Position numbers and translations under genes: made by a program. A DNA stretch of 64,000 nt from Mesostigma viride (Eukaryota > Streptophyta > Mesostigmatophyceae > Mesostigmatales > Mesostigmataceae): contig RPFO01002220.1 of assembly GCA_009746045.1 (NCBI GenBank), positions 1 through 64,000 on the forward strand, written 5' to 3'. Positions 13,532-24,600 of this stretch are shown here, piece by piece. Numbering within the stretch: position 1 is the stretch's first letter; every line of letters begins with the position of its first letter. The notes under the pieces are model-generated. The model ran no database searches. It was not told the origin of the DNA and saw nothing but the letters and a program-made list of their open reading frames with translations.

Positions 13532-14038
13532 GGGAGAGAGGCGCATCGGAGGGTTGCCCTGATCGGAGGGGGGCTGAATGCAGAAGACGAGGCCGTTTCC
13601 AAAAAGTCGAGGGGGACGGCGCTGCTGGAAGTGCACAACTATTTCAAGACGCACATGGAGGAATCCTGGGATAAGCCGGAGGTGCCCCTTCAGGACCAGA
13701 AAGAAATATGGAATTTGATTCATGGGGTTTCAAGCAGCACTGAGAAGGCAAGGAAGGACGGGGAGGGGGAGGAGGGTGGTGAGGAGCGGGTTGGAGGGCG
13801 ATTGAACGAGGGTGGGTTGTCCGAATCGGAGAAAACCCAAGTCTACGACTTCATCTCGGCTGTGAAGGATGAAACGGTCGCTCCGAACGACGACAGTAGA
13901 TGTGGAATGCCGATTGAGGACAAGCTGGCCAAGGAGCTTGCAGAGTTTCTGGACATCGTGGCAGCGGACAAGCTGGACGGGGAGGGAAGGGTGATGAGGA
14001 AGGGGGGGGGATCAAACAGGAAGGGTGGAGGAGTCTAG
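13532..14038 (+). CDS. Exon of the same gene, frame broken at a G run
   Basis: The exon follows TTTCATGCATGCAG and opens in phase 0 with GREAHRRVALIGGGLNAEDE, joining the previous exon. It encodes a mixed, acidic region (GEGEEGGEERVGG; DFISAVKDET) with no recognised domain, and stops at 14036-14038. Just before the stop is a run of eight or more G (about 14001-14008). In another frame after that run the sequence stays open through GWRSLARFRFWPSIM into the segment starting at 14065. I infer a single homopolymer indel, real or a sequencing error, in an otherwise continuous exon. Confidence 0.45.
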   Translation, partial: GREAHRRVALIGGGLNAEDEAVSKKSRGTALLEVHNYFKTHMEESWDKPEVPLQDQKEIWNLIHGVSSSTEKARKDGEGEEGGEERVGGRLNEGGLSESEKTQVYDFISAVKDETVAPNDDSRCGMPIEDKLAKELAEFLDIVAADKLDGEGRVMRKGGGSNRKGGGV

Positions 14039-14064
14039 CCCGCTTTCGATTCTGGCCGTCTATC

Positions 14065-15825
14065 ATGGCAACCGTGAAGGCCAAACACGTTCCTCCTCAG
14101 TGCTTGTATGACCTGACATACATGGCCAAGATCTTCTGCGAGGTGATGGTCCAGCTTTTCATGATCTACAACCGCGATTTGGGGAAATACCCCGAACCAC
14201 GCGACCTCGGCTGGTTGCCGATGCAGCCTTCGGAATCCGACAGCGCCCTTCAGAGGGTGGCCGATACGGTCGCTGTAGCTGCCAAGAGACTAAGGGCGGT
14301 TATCAGGCCAACGGGGAGGGACGATTCCACCTTCCCACTTGCACTGCTGGAGAGGACGGATTTTGGGACGACCCACAAGGAGGAAACGAAATGGTGGGTC
14401 CTGATTGCGCCCGAACCCCCAACCGAACAGGCTGTGGTGCCCCAACCCGTACAGCCTGTGGCGGGGGCTGTGGTGGTGACGGGGGCTGTGCCGGAGGAAG
14501 GCCAAGCCGAACATGCCGAGGCAGAGGACGTCCAGTCGGGTCGCCAAAAAAAGGTGGGGGAGAAGCGGGAACCCCCGCGGAAGTTTGGGTCGGAGGAGCT
14601 GGCATCCGAAATCGAGCAGCAGGGCCCGTGGATTTCTAAGAAAATTTACGGGTCTGACGGGGAAACGACCTGTGAGTTCATGATGAAGACTTTCGCGTGG
14701 GAGAAAAGCGATGGGCCGACACGGTTGGCTCAAGTGGTACTTAATGCAATGGAGGGGTTCGAATTTGTTGTGAAGAGGAAGGGGGGGGTGAACCAGCCGG
14801 ATATCAAGAATGGGATATGGCTGCTGAATTTGGAACACCACGCGAAGCTGTGGAATGATGAGGAATTGTTGAAGGGTCGAACGGGTGCGTGGGTGGAGAA
14901 AAGGGACTGGAAGGCGGCGAAGGATTGTGGAGATTTCAATGGTGTGAAGGACGCCTGGTCGTCGTACCTAGGCGATTTCACGGGATTCTTCAACCCACCC
15001 GTGATCTTCATTGGGTCAAAGGAGCAGGTGGATGGGTTTAAGGTCCTTCTGAAGGTACTTGGGAAGCGGCCTGAGGGGGAGGATATTTCCAATCCCAACG
15101 GCCGTTCGGGCAAGGAAATTGCGGGTGCAGCCCAGAAGCGTCCGCTGGAGACGGCAGGCGCTGGCACCAAAAAGAAACGCCGGAAGCGCGCCGCCTCGGA
15201 GACCCCCTCGGCCGAAGACGTCTCAATGGGGGATGATGAGGATGTCGGGTCACATGGGGGTGATGATGGGGAGGAGGTTGGTGATGATGGTGCCGGCGAT
15301 GATGAGGGGGGCGGGAATGAGGGTGGTGATAAGGGGGGCGGGTCGAAGGACGGAGAGGGGGGGGTTCGAAGGGCGGAGAGGGGGGCGGGTCGAAGGGCGG
15401 AGAGGGGGGGGGTCGAAGGACGGAGAGGGGGGCGGGTCAAAGGGCGGAGAGGGGGGCGGGTCGAAGGGCGGAGAGGGGGGGGGTCGAAGGACGGAGAGGG
15501 GGGCGGGTCGAAGGGCGGAGAGGGGGGGGGTCGAAGGGCGGAGAGGGGGGGGGTCGAAGGACGGAGAGGGGGGCGGGTCGAAGGGCGGAGAGGGGGGCGG
15601 GTCAAAGGGCGGAGAGGGGGGCGGAGAGAAGGGCGGAGAGGGGGGCGGGTCGACCGGCGCATCGGGGGAAGGGGGGAAGGAGGGGGGGGAGGGGAGGGAG
15701 GCTCGAAGGGGAATTCGGGGGCGTCTGGGGGGGGATGTTGGGGCGTGCCGTCGACTACTGCAAAAAGCTCCTTTCGCCTGGCGGGCACGTTCGATCAAGA
15801 GCAACGGCTAGTCATCTGTCAAAGG
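14065..15825 (+). CDS. Continuation exon with nuclear signal and acidic Gly tail
   Basis: Open from MATVKAKHVPPQCLYDLTYM. About 380 residues look globular (for example YNRDLGKYPEPRDLGWLP; WLLNLEHHAKLWNDEELLKG) but match no family I know. A basic stretch KKKRRKRAASE (about 15171-15200) is a strong nuclear localisation candidate. It is followed by an acidic Asp/Gly region and then a G-rich minisatellite in which all three frames are open. The exon ends at 15825 at a consensus GTAAGT donor. Only the frame reading AVDYCKKLLSPGGHVRSR after the satellite joins the next exon properly (phase 1), so at least one frame change occurs within the repeat. Confidence 0.5.
15330..15665 (+). repeat. G-rich coding minisatellite, ~24-25 bp unit
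   Basis: Units resemble GGGGGGCGGGTCGAAGGGCG plus GAGA. Variation in G-run length changes the unit by one base and rotates the reading frame among GGGSKGGE, RRAERGG and EGRRGGR versions. No frame gains a stop, so the repeat tolerates slippage. The minus strand is Pro-rich in every frame and is not considered coding. Confidence 0.8.
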
Positions 15826-15944
15826 GTAAGTTAATCTGAGTGAATATGGTCGGTTAAATTATGATGTTTGCATATTCCCAAGTTTGATTTGCGATTGTAA
15901 TGATAACTAATTGCGCCGCTCGTCATTGCTTGTCCCACCCACAG
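15826..15944 (+). other. 119-bp GT-AG intron
   Basis: The intron starts GTAAGTTAATC and ends CTTGTCCCACCCACAG. Both sites are close to consensus. It joins codon G-GT in phase 1 and links the AVDYCKK frame to GDESEEEPPKDD. It is the best-supported intron of this gene and sets the strand of transcription. Confidence 0.7.
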
Positions 15945-16761
15945 GTGACGAGTCTGAAGAGGAGCCGCCAAAGGATGACGCGCATGGCGGCCCACCCAAA
16001 GGGTTTGAGGAAGATTCGGAAGAATCGGAAGAATCGGAACCTGAGGAGGAAGCGCCACAAAGACGTGTCACAGTTACCGCAACCCAGCCCAAGCCACTAG
16101 ACAAGAAAGTGCCACCACCAAGTTGGCAGACGTGGATGGAGAATCTGGAAGGTGGGGGGGGGGGAAACGGGTCGTGCCCCGCTCGCCTGTTGGATGTCCG
16201 GTTTCGGTATTGTGCAAGCACGGCGGTGAATTTTGCCAGTATCGGAAGAACCAATCCCAGCGCCTTGATACGTTGTGGAAGCCCACGTGGGCTGCTGATT
16301 CGGTGGCTAAACTCAATGCAGACCCAATGAAGCTGGCACACATGCCTGATTTCCACGTCGACACGTTCCTGGTGCATGGAGTCGTTCGAAAGGTGGATAA
16401 AACGGGCGTGTGGTACGTTAAATTTTGGGCAGAAGGGTGTGACGAAAAGGGAATCTGGATTAATGGGGAGCAGGGGACGATGCCCGCGGCAATTTTCAAG
16501 GTACAACAAGACGAGATGCGGAACTGTTTCAAGCCACCTGAGGGAACGTATTTGGAGTGGTGGATGGACAAGGGGTACCTGGCGACCAGATCTTCCCCAG
16601 CGACCAGATCTTCCCCACGACTCCAAGAGAAGGGGGGAGACCAAGCCGCAGGGCAGGGCAAACGAAAACCTCAAGGGAAGGCTGGCGCAGATGTGCGGGA
16701 GGGGGGTGTAAAGAAGCCCAGCGGACGGGGTGTAAAGAAACGCCTGTTAGTAGGTAGTTAG
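15945..16761 (+). CDS. Last exon: acidic linker and C-terminal domain
   Basis: The exon opens GDESEEEPPKDDAHGGPPKG and continues with an acidic, probably disordered linker to WQTWMENLEGGGG. An 11-G run at 16154-16164 then breaks the frame. The frame starting KRVVPRSPVGCPVSVLCKHG carries on to a TAG at 16759-16761. The second part contains FLVHGVVRKVDKTGVWYVKF, which looks like a small Tudor/PWWP-type beta-barrel, though this is a visual impression only. The end is basic (KKPSGRGVKKR). A shift in the G run would give one continuous C-terminus; a base error there is likely. Confidence 0.5.
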
Positions 16762-19700
16762 ATAGCTTGATCTGAACTCGTGTACATTTGTAAAGATCGA
16801 TCTGTACATCTGTCTCCAGAGCATTCACTTGAATATTCAAAGTTCAAGTGGGAATTACTGGTTGGGTTGTGCACAGGCTTGTGCACAATTTTGGCAATAA
16901 TTATAATTCGTTCTATAAATAGAACTAGCGGGGTCGTGGAGAGGGTTGTGCAATTGTAAATAATCTACAACTTGTCTCACTTGCTTACCCTCCGAGTGCA
17001 TGACACTATGACAAAAACAGCCAATTTTACCCCGACTTGAATAAATTTTAATAAATGTTAATAAATTTTAATAAATTTAAGCAATCTAGTAATGAAAAGT
17101 GCACGCGGAAAGCGCACCAGTGACCAAATTGCATGAAATGGTAATGATTTCATGTGGAAACGCATTCACAATGAGCATCAATTGTCATGTATTTGTTGAA
17201 ATGGCGTCTCCTCAAGTAATAAAATTTGGCATGGGTATTGTAGATTGATTGTGGGCCCCCCCTTTGGGTCTTGCTTGTGGCAGAGGTATTCCGGCCACCT
17301 GTATAGGTGCATGTCGCTGCTGCTGCTGAGTGGCGGTTAGGTCATCATCCAGCATAGAAGTTATTGCCCCTGAGGACAGCCGCCACACTACCGCCTCGTC
17401 CGCCATTACTGTAGAAGACAGTTCGGATGAAGATTTATTGAGTGAGACAACTATGCCTGGACGCATGGTGATCCAACGCCGTACGTACGTGGAAGGACTA
17501 GGGTAGTTGTGTGAGAGGAAAGACGCGAAGGCCGCGTGGCTATAACTCTAGGAAGACCTGCATGGAGGGAGACAGAGGGTAACAAGAAAGGTTTATAGGG
17601 AAAACACATACACACATCCATACACACACCACAAACACCACCACCAGCAGCAGCACGACCACAAAAACAACCAAAACTAAGATGGAGAAGAGGGAACGCA
17701 TACACACATACACGAAGGGGCTAAAAGAAAAAGTAAGAAGTATACATTACAAAGGGAAAAAGAGGAAAAAAAAAAGAATGAAAGAAAAAAGAAAAGAAAA
17801 TGCAAATAATAATAAGAAGAACAATAATGAATAAAGACAAAGTAAAGAGTAATAATAATAATAACAAAAACAAAAATGGAATATAGAAAGAGGTCATTGC
17901 TGGGATATGGTGAGGCACAGGCGATGTTGGAGTATGGGTCAGGAGTTCGATATGTTTCATCGCCCATGGTGCCCGGCCGGGGGCCCATCTAGTGCATTAG
18001 CTACAGGGTTGGAGCATGATGCAAACTCTCGTGAGTAGTTTTGATTGCAGCAGTGCTTCATTTGCCTCCGGTCATGAGGGAAGGGTGTCTCTGGCTTCTG
18101 CCCCCTTCACAGGGTGCAACATACATGAATGAAAAGCACCTTAACTACGTGTTATTGCGCTCCGCCACTCCCCAATGGGAGAGCATGTAATCAATGACGC
18201 AAGCGATCGTTGTGTAGTTAAATTCTCTAATCTGAGATTCGCATAGTACTCCGTGGCATGCCTCTGCACATGACAACCAAGGACTTACCAACTTATGCAC
18301 ATTTGCTGAGATTTGCTATGGTGAAGCTGGTCCTTGTGTAGGATCACTTATGCTCCTCTATCACGGCCGTTTGAAGCACAATGAAAACAAGATACACTTC
18401 ATTTTCATGGCCAGGTTATGGTGCCCACACTTGCATCCAGAGTCTGCAGGCCAGCGGGCAGCTAGCATGGTACTGATACCTGCTTAGATTGCCGCTGTAC
18501 TTGCATGCATTCAGAGGGACCTCCCATGCCACCAGGCTTGGCAACCTCAAGTATCAAGCTTTATGTTGAAAACATTGCCGTAAATTCCGCAACCTTTCTA
18601 TAGCCTGACAGGCACCTACTAAATATCCAGCAAACATTACTATAGTCTCACATGCCTTAACTCATAACTGCGTCAGGAACAAGGGTTACCTTGTAGAGTT
18701 GTAGGTATTAACGGTCCAACTAATGATGGGCATATCTAGAAGTAGCTACTTTAATTGAGTATACCTTGATCAGGAGTCTGGGAGAGTGAAAGGAAAGGAC
18801 TGGTGGAAAAAGCACCGGCTGGAAAACCAGCGAAGGGTTTGTCCGCCGATAACAGAAGCACGACGTGACCTGGGATACCAGTGGCGCTAGAAATGATGCA
18901 CGCAATGCCAGACTTGAGCCACGGGGCACGCACAAGTAACAAGGCTCATTCACTACGGTGCACGCTACTTATTACACCAACGGCAAATGACTCTTTGCCG
19001 CCAGCTTCGAAACAGGAGACAGATCCAAGTTTCCTATATTCCTAGCAGTTCCTGATCATATATGTGTACCTGTAGAGCGGTCCGTCGAAAACCATGACGT
19101 CTGCGCACTATCCACACGGGGTAGAAAAGTGGCGACCATGATATGCCGGATATGTGGTTACTGGAAAGTTGCACGAGACATTATCCGTCCAGCCTTGCGG
19201 CATGCTAAACAGCCACGCCAACTTCGCTCGGTTATTGACCTTTACCACGCGTCGTCATGGCGCTAAAGCCAAGTTCTCTATCTCTATCTAAGAAGCATCA
19301 TTCTCAGAAATAACTCCAGCTTACAAAACTATCTGCATAACTGATTTTTAGCAATCAAGACACTTAGAGCGGCGGCGGGTGCCTGCAAACAAAAATGCAC
19401 AGTTGGCTGTGATTCAATGCGACAGAAGGGCTCTCTCCAGAGGTCGAAAATCCACCAACATGTGAATTCGCCATATCTGTATGTGGGGCACCTGCTGTGG
19501 CCAGTGTGCTGTGAATTTGCCATAAGTATCTATTCAGTTTCGTGATTATTAATTAGACCTCATACGGCTATAGTTGTCCCTTGACCCTTCATCATTTTTT
19601 GCTTCCCGTCATGGTCCCTAAATGACCCTAATCCCTTCATTTATAATATTGCGAAACGCTACCGAGTACAGCAGAGTACACACGTACACACCGCGCTTTA

Positions 19701-19800
19701 GAAAAGGCAAGTTTTCTGCTGAATTAAGCCCTATACATAGGGCTGTGGACCCCCCCCCCCCCCCATGTTTATGAATCCCAGGTTTCAGATTATGAGAACC
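16762..19800. other. 3-kb stretch without a supported gene
   Basis: The sequence has an AT-rich tandem motif TTAATAAATTTTAATAAATG (about 17038-17085), a CA-rich stretch (17600-17660), a purine-rich A/G region (17720-17880), and a run of 16-17 C (19750-19766). Short ORFs lack similarity to known families and have no splice context. Nothing else is recognised. Confidence 0.4.
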
Positions 19801-20067
19801 TGGATTTGACCTATATTTTTCCAGGTAAATAGGTGTACGTTTATTCCAAATATAGCCAGTAGTTAATCCCTCCTAAGCCTAGGGTATCAAGATGTCAGTG
19901 GCTAAAACGGAGCCTTACTAGACCACGGAAGCCACTGGATTTGACCTATATTCCAGGTAAATAGGTGTACGTTTATTCCAAATATAGCCAGTAGTTAATC
20001 CCTGCTAAGCCTAGGGTATCAAGATGTCAGTGGCTAAAACGGAGCCTTACTAGACCACGGAAGCCAC
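19801..20067. repeat. Tandem duplication, ~135 bp x 2
   Basis: Two nearly identical copies, 19801-19935 and 19936-20067, start TGGATTTGACCTATATT and include CTAGGGTATCAAGATGTCAG. A third copy begins at 20068 (TGGA) and is cut off after four bases, where the mobile-element complex starts. The same 17-base start recurs at 39406-39422, on the far side of that complex. Confidence 0.75.
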
Positions 20068-20159
20068 TGGACTTCTAAGGGGTTGTCATTGGGCATGTGG
20101 GTAAAGATCCTGTTTTTGCCCATGAGGTCATGAAAGATCTCAAGTGGGCTGGGCTTATC

Positions 20160-21612
20160 CTGGTCCGCGCCAGGGTCCCAGATTTTGTTTTTGATCAGGC
20201 ACTCCGCAAAGGTGAAAACCATTTGCGTTCAGTACCGGGCCGCGGAAAACGCGGAAAAACGCGATCTGCAAATGAATCCGACCGGAATCGAACTGGGGAC
20301 CTCTCGCACCAATTTTGCTGACTATAGGACGGACGTCTCCGGTTACCATGGCATCGCCAACTTACACCTACAGTCATCCGCAAAAGTTCTCCTGTCCGGG
20401 GAGTGATGCAAGCCTTTCGGATTTGGTACTAGATAAATCACTCGAGATCTGTGTGTAGGAGTACTACACACGTGTCTGCACGCGAGACTTGTTCAGTCTC
20501 GCACCGTGAGACGGGCTGAACACGGCTGAATCCTTCTTTTTAGTAGAAGGGGGCGTAGCCGGTACTATCGAAATCAGCCAAGCGTATATTTGATCAGGCA
20601 CTCCGCAAAGGTGAAAACCATTTGCGTTCAGTACCGGGCCGCGGAAAACGCGGAAAAACGCGATCTGCAAATGAATCCGACCGGAATCGAACTGGGGACC
20701 TCTCGCACCAATTTTGCTGACTATAGGACGGACGTCTCCGGTTACCATGGCATCGCCAACTTACACCTACAGTCATCCGCAAAAGTTCTCCTGTCCGGGG
20801 AGTGATGCAAGCCTTTCGGATTTGGTACTAGATAAATCACTCGAGATCTGTGTGTAGGAGTACTACACACGTGTCTGCACGCGAGACTTGTTCAGTCTCG
20901 CACCGTGAGACGGGCTGAACACGGCTGAATCGTATATTCTGATCAGACACTCCGCAAAGGTGAAAACCTTTGCGTTCAGTGCCGGGCCGCGGAAAACGCG
21001 GAAAACGCGATCTGCAAATGAATCCGACCGGAATCGAACTGGGGACCTCTCGCACCAATTTTGCTGACTATAGGACGGACGTCTCCGGTTACCATGGCAT
21101 CGCCAACTTACACCTACAGTCATCCGCAAAAGTTCTCCTGTCCGGGGAGTGATGCAAGCCTTTCGGATTTGGTACTAGATAAATCACTCGAGATCTGTGT
21201 GTAGGAGTACTACACACGTGTCTGCACGCGAGACTTGTTCAGTCTCGCACCGTGAGACGGGCTGAACACGGCTGAATCCTTCTTTAGAAGGGGGCGTAGC
21301 CGGTACTATCGAAATCAGCCAAGCGTATATTCTGATCAGACACTCCGCAAAGGTGAAAACCTTTGCGTTCAGTGCCGGGCCGCGGAAAACGCGGAAAACG
21401 CGATCTGCAAATGAATCCGACCGGAATCGAACTGGGGACCTCTCGCACCAATTTTGCTGACTATAGGACGGACGTCTCCGGTTACCATGGCATCGCCAAC
21501 TTACACCTACAGTCATCCGCAAAAGTTCTCCTGTCCGGGGAGAGATGCAAGCCTTTCGGATTTGGTACTAGATAAATCACTCGAGATCTGTGTGTAGGAG
21601 TACTACACACGT
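20160..21612 (-). mobile_element. Four tandem tRNA-like SINE units
   Basis: Four copies of a 350-400-bp unit occur. The marker GATCTGCAAATGAATCCGAC recurs at 20263, 20662, 21009 and 21402 (spacings 399, 347, 393). On the minus strand each has AGTTCGATTCCGGTC, a good RNA polymerase III B box (GGTTCGANTCC type), about 45 bases after GTCCGTCCTATAGTCAGC, an A-box-like position. The 347-bp step lacks a 46-bp segment around CCTTCTTTAGAAGG. Each unit begins (minus strand) with the hairpin GTGTGTAGTACTCCTACACAC, which also follows the stop codon of the adjacent LINE. This is a candidate SINE family sharing sequence with the LINE 3' end. Confidence 0.6.
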
Positions 21613-21613
21613 G

Positions 21614-24600
21614 TCAGATTTTGTTTTGTTCATTTGCAACCATCCAGTAGCGTCGCATGCCGGAGTTCCATAGGTAAATGAAGCGTGAGAGAACCCCAGC
21701 TTTGTCGAAAACTGTGCGCCTATTGAACACCACATCGTTTCGCACCGTCCAGATTGTATATAACATGCATGTGCGGAGCCATATCCACGCTTGTTGTGAA
21801 AAGGTGAGCTCAAGGCCAGGGGTGCCAGTGATGCCAAAGATAATTGAGCGGGTAGACACCGGTATGATAGGCTCAGATGTCCAGGCTGCCCATAAACCAA
21901 TCAACCAGGTCCAAACTCCCTGGAGGTTACACCATAAAAATCGGTGTTCCACAGTTTCAGTGGGGTTGGTACATAAACAAGTAGCAGGGTGGTGAAATCG
22001 CCGGTGAAGGATCTCCCCTACCCCGATGGACCGGTGCATCAAGAGGTGTTGTACGTCGGTCGCGCGGCGATCAATCAACGGGTGGTCAACGGCGAGGGTG
22101 ATGTTGCGGACCCAGGTGTGGCCAGGCCACTCAGTAGCGCCCCAGCGTGTCCGTCCGGGGTGGAATTGATGGTTTTTATGCCGGAGCATTGTGTAGCCCC
22201 ACTCTGCCGTGTACTCGTAAAGGCCCTTTACAATTCTGCTGTCACCCTGATTTAGCACCCAGCCAAATTCCACTGGATCCAATGACAACATGTCCAGGCG
22301 AGTTGATCCCACATGTAGCCAAATAATAGCAGCGTCTGGAAGGTTGGGGTTGGGTTGGTATACACATGATTGTTCAAGGGACCAAGGTACAACCCGAATC
22401 CGGTGGCATAGCTGGGTGGGGAGGAACACCACTGCAGTTGTAAGTTGAGCCAAACAGCCATTGTGGCCGCTCAGCGGCGCCAGTAGTTGAACGTGCAGGG
22501 TTCCAAGGGGGAGTTCTGCGATCACCTTCCCCGAGCATGTTGCGGTCGTGCTGTATGGACAAAAGCAGCACCATTCACCAGCTTTATAGGGGGCACGGGG
22601 AGAAGTCATGAGTGTGTGCCAGCGTGGGGGTATGGCTTGTACTAGCGCGGCCCAGGCAGCATAAGTAGGCATATTGGGGACCCAGGCAGCCAGTTCGTTA
22701 TATGTTAAGAGGCGGTAGCAGTCACCGTGGAGAATATACAGGTGGAGAATAGTGGTTACAGGGTGGGGGGATGTTATGAAGCCTTCATAGGGGTTAGGGC
22801 CACTTAAGCATCCGAAGGGGCGATTAAGGGGGTTGAGGTATATATCATTAAAGAATAGGGGTTGGCGTGCAACTTCCTCACGTAGTGTGGGGAATAATAG
22901 GCGGTCGGGTTTAAGTGCCATAAAGCCTTGCCATATACGAGCCCAGTACCAAGGAAGACCTCTGGTGAGCTTAGGGGAGGGGAGGCGAGCAGTAAGCAGT
23001 GCGGCTCCAGAGTGCCAGGAAATACCATTGGAGTGATGAGTAAGACGTGAGAGGGTTACACGTGCCAGAAGACATCCAGGGTGTGTGTTGACACCAATGT
23101 GGGCAGAGATAACTTGTTTGGCATACACAGACCATAAACGCCATTGCATATTGTGTAAGCCTAGTCCTCCAAGAGGCCACGGCATAAAAGACATTGACTC
23201 TCTGATCCATCCGTGTACCTGGCGGCTGAGATCGCTCGATTTTTTCCAAACAAAGTTATGCCCCAGTCGTTGAATAAGAGACACGGTGTGTTCATCCGGT
23301 GGGTGGGCCTGACCGAAGTACAGCAACTTGGAGAACAGCAGCTGGTTCGTGACGAGGACCTTGCCCCGGAGGCTGAGGCGGTGTACGCCAGCCCAGCGGT
23401 TGGCCACCTGTTGTACACCAGTAAGTTTGCCCAGTTGTTGTGATTCGTCGTATAAAAAGGTTTTGACTTCCAATAACCTCCCTTCGGCTGTCCGACCGAT
23501 AGGGCAGTTATGCAAAAGGTGGTATCCTCCTGGCGGGACCCATGTCACCGCCAGGTTGGTAGGTTGGAGAGTCGGGTTGGTTGTTCTGCCAATATGCAAG
23601 CCCGTGGACTTTTGCACGTTGCAGCGTTGTTGGGAGGCGGTACAGTATGTAGATATATTGTCAAGCACAGCATCAACATCACGCAAGGAGGTGCAAATGT
23701 TAGTAGTGTCATCGGCGTAGGCAGTTTGAAACAGACCACGTGTGTGGTGAGGGATGGGGTAGCCTTGAATACGGCTGTCCTGTTGATGAAGAAAGAAGAG
23801 GCCAGCGTGAGCGAGCAAAAAGAGAAGGGGAGAGAGACAGTCGCCTTGTGGGAGGGAGCGTGTGCTATGGCCTATTTGGGATTTATGTCCATTAATTAGT
23901 AGGTGCCAAGTGAGGGATTTGATCATGCCTAGACTGACCTTAATAAGTTTAGGTCCAAAGCCAAGCCCGTGTAGTATAGCCTCGAGATATTTCCAGCATA
24001 TGCGGTCGAATGCTTTTTCAAAATCCCAAAATAAAATAAGACCTATAATATTGTTGCGCCATGCGTCATCAACAATGTCCATGATCATGGTGATGCTGTC
24101 GCTGATGTGTAGGTTGGACCTGAATCCAACTTGTTCCGGGCCGATCAGATTATCTAGTACACTATAGAAACGGCGTTGCAAGAGTTTGCTGGCTAGTTTG
24201 TAAGGGACTGTGAGCATGCGAATGGGTCTATAATTTTTCCAACTTGTTTTATCCCCTTTTTTGTGTAAGAGGATGAGGATTGTTTCCGACCACTGGCCCT
24301 CAACAGTTTCGGTGTTCCAGATTTCCAGGATGCACTGGTAGAGATCCCGGCCTATGAGGGGCCAGAACGTTTTAAAAAACTCTACTGGAAGGCCATCTGC
24401 ACCAGGTGCGCTACCGGTTTTGAGATGTTGAAGTGCTAGAGATGTTTCTTCCATAGTGGGGCTGGCGTCTAGTAGAGCTTGTTGTGACGGAGAGAGGCGG
24501 TGTGGAATAGCATCGAGGATTTTTTGTGTGGCTGTATTTGCAGAGGGGTCGGGTTCTGTCCGGAACAGGGTGGAGAAAAAAGCATGTCCAGATTGTAGGA

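Noticed and set aside
14730-15788. Minus-strand Pro-rich ORF
   Set aside because: It is a shadow of the G-rich minisatellite; the plus strand has consensus splice sites and an NLS-bearing frame.
20160-21612. True tRNA genes in the tandem units
   Set aside because: The B box is good, but arms do not pair properly and the units are long and repeated, which fits a SINE better.
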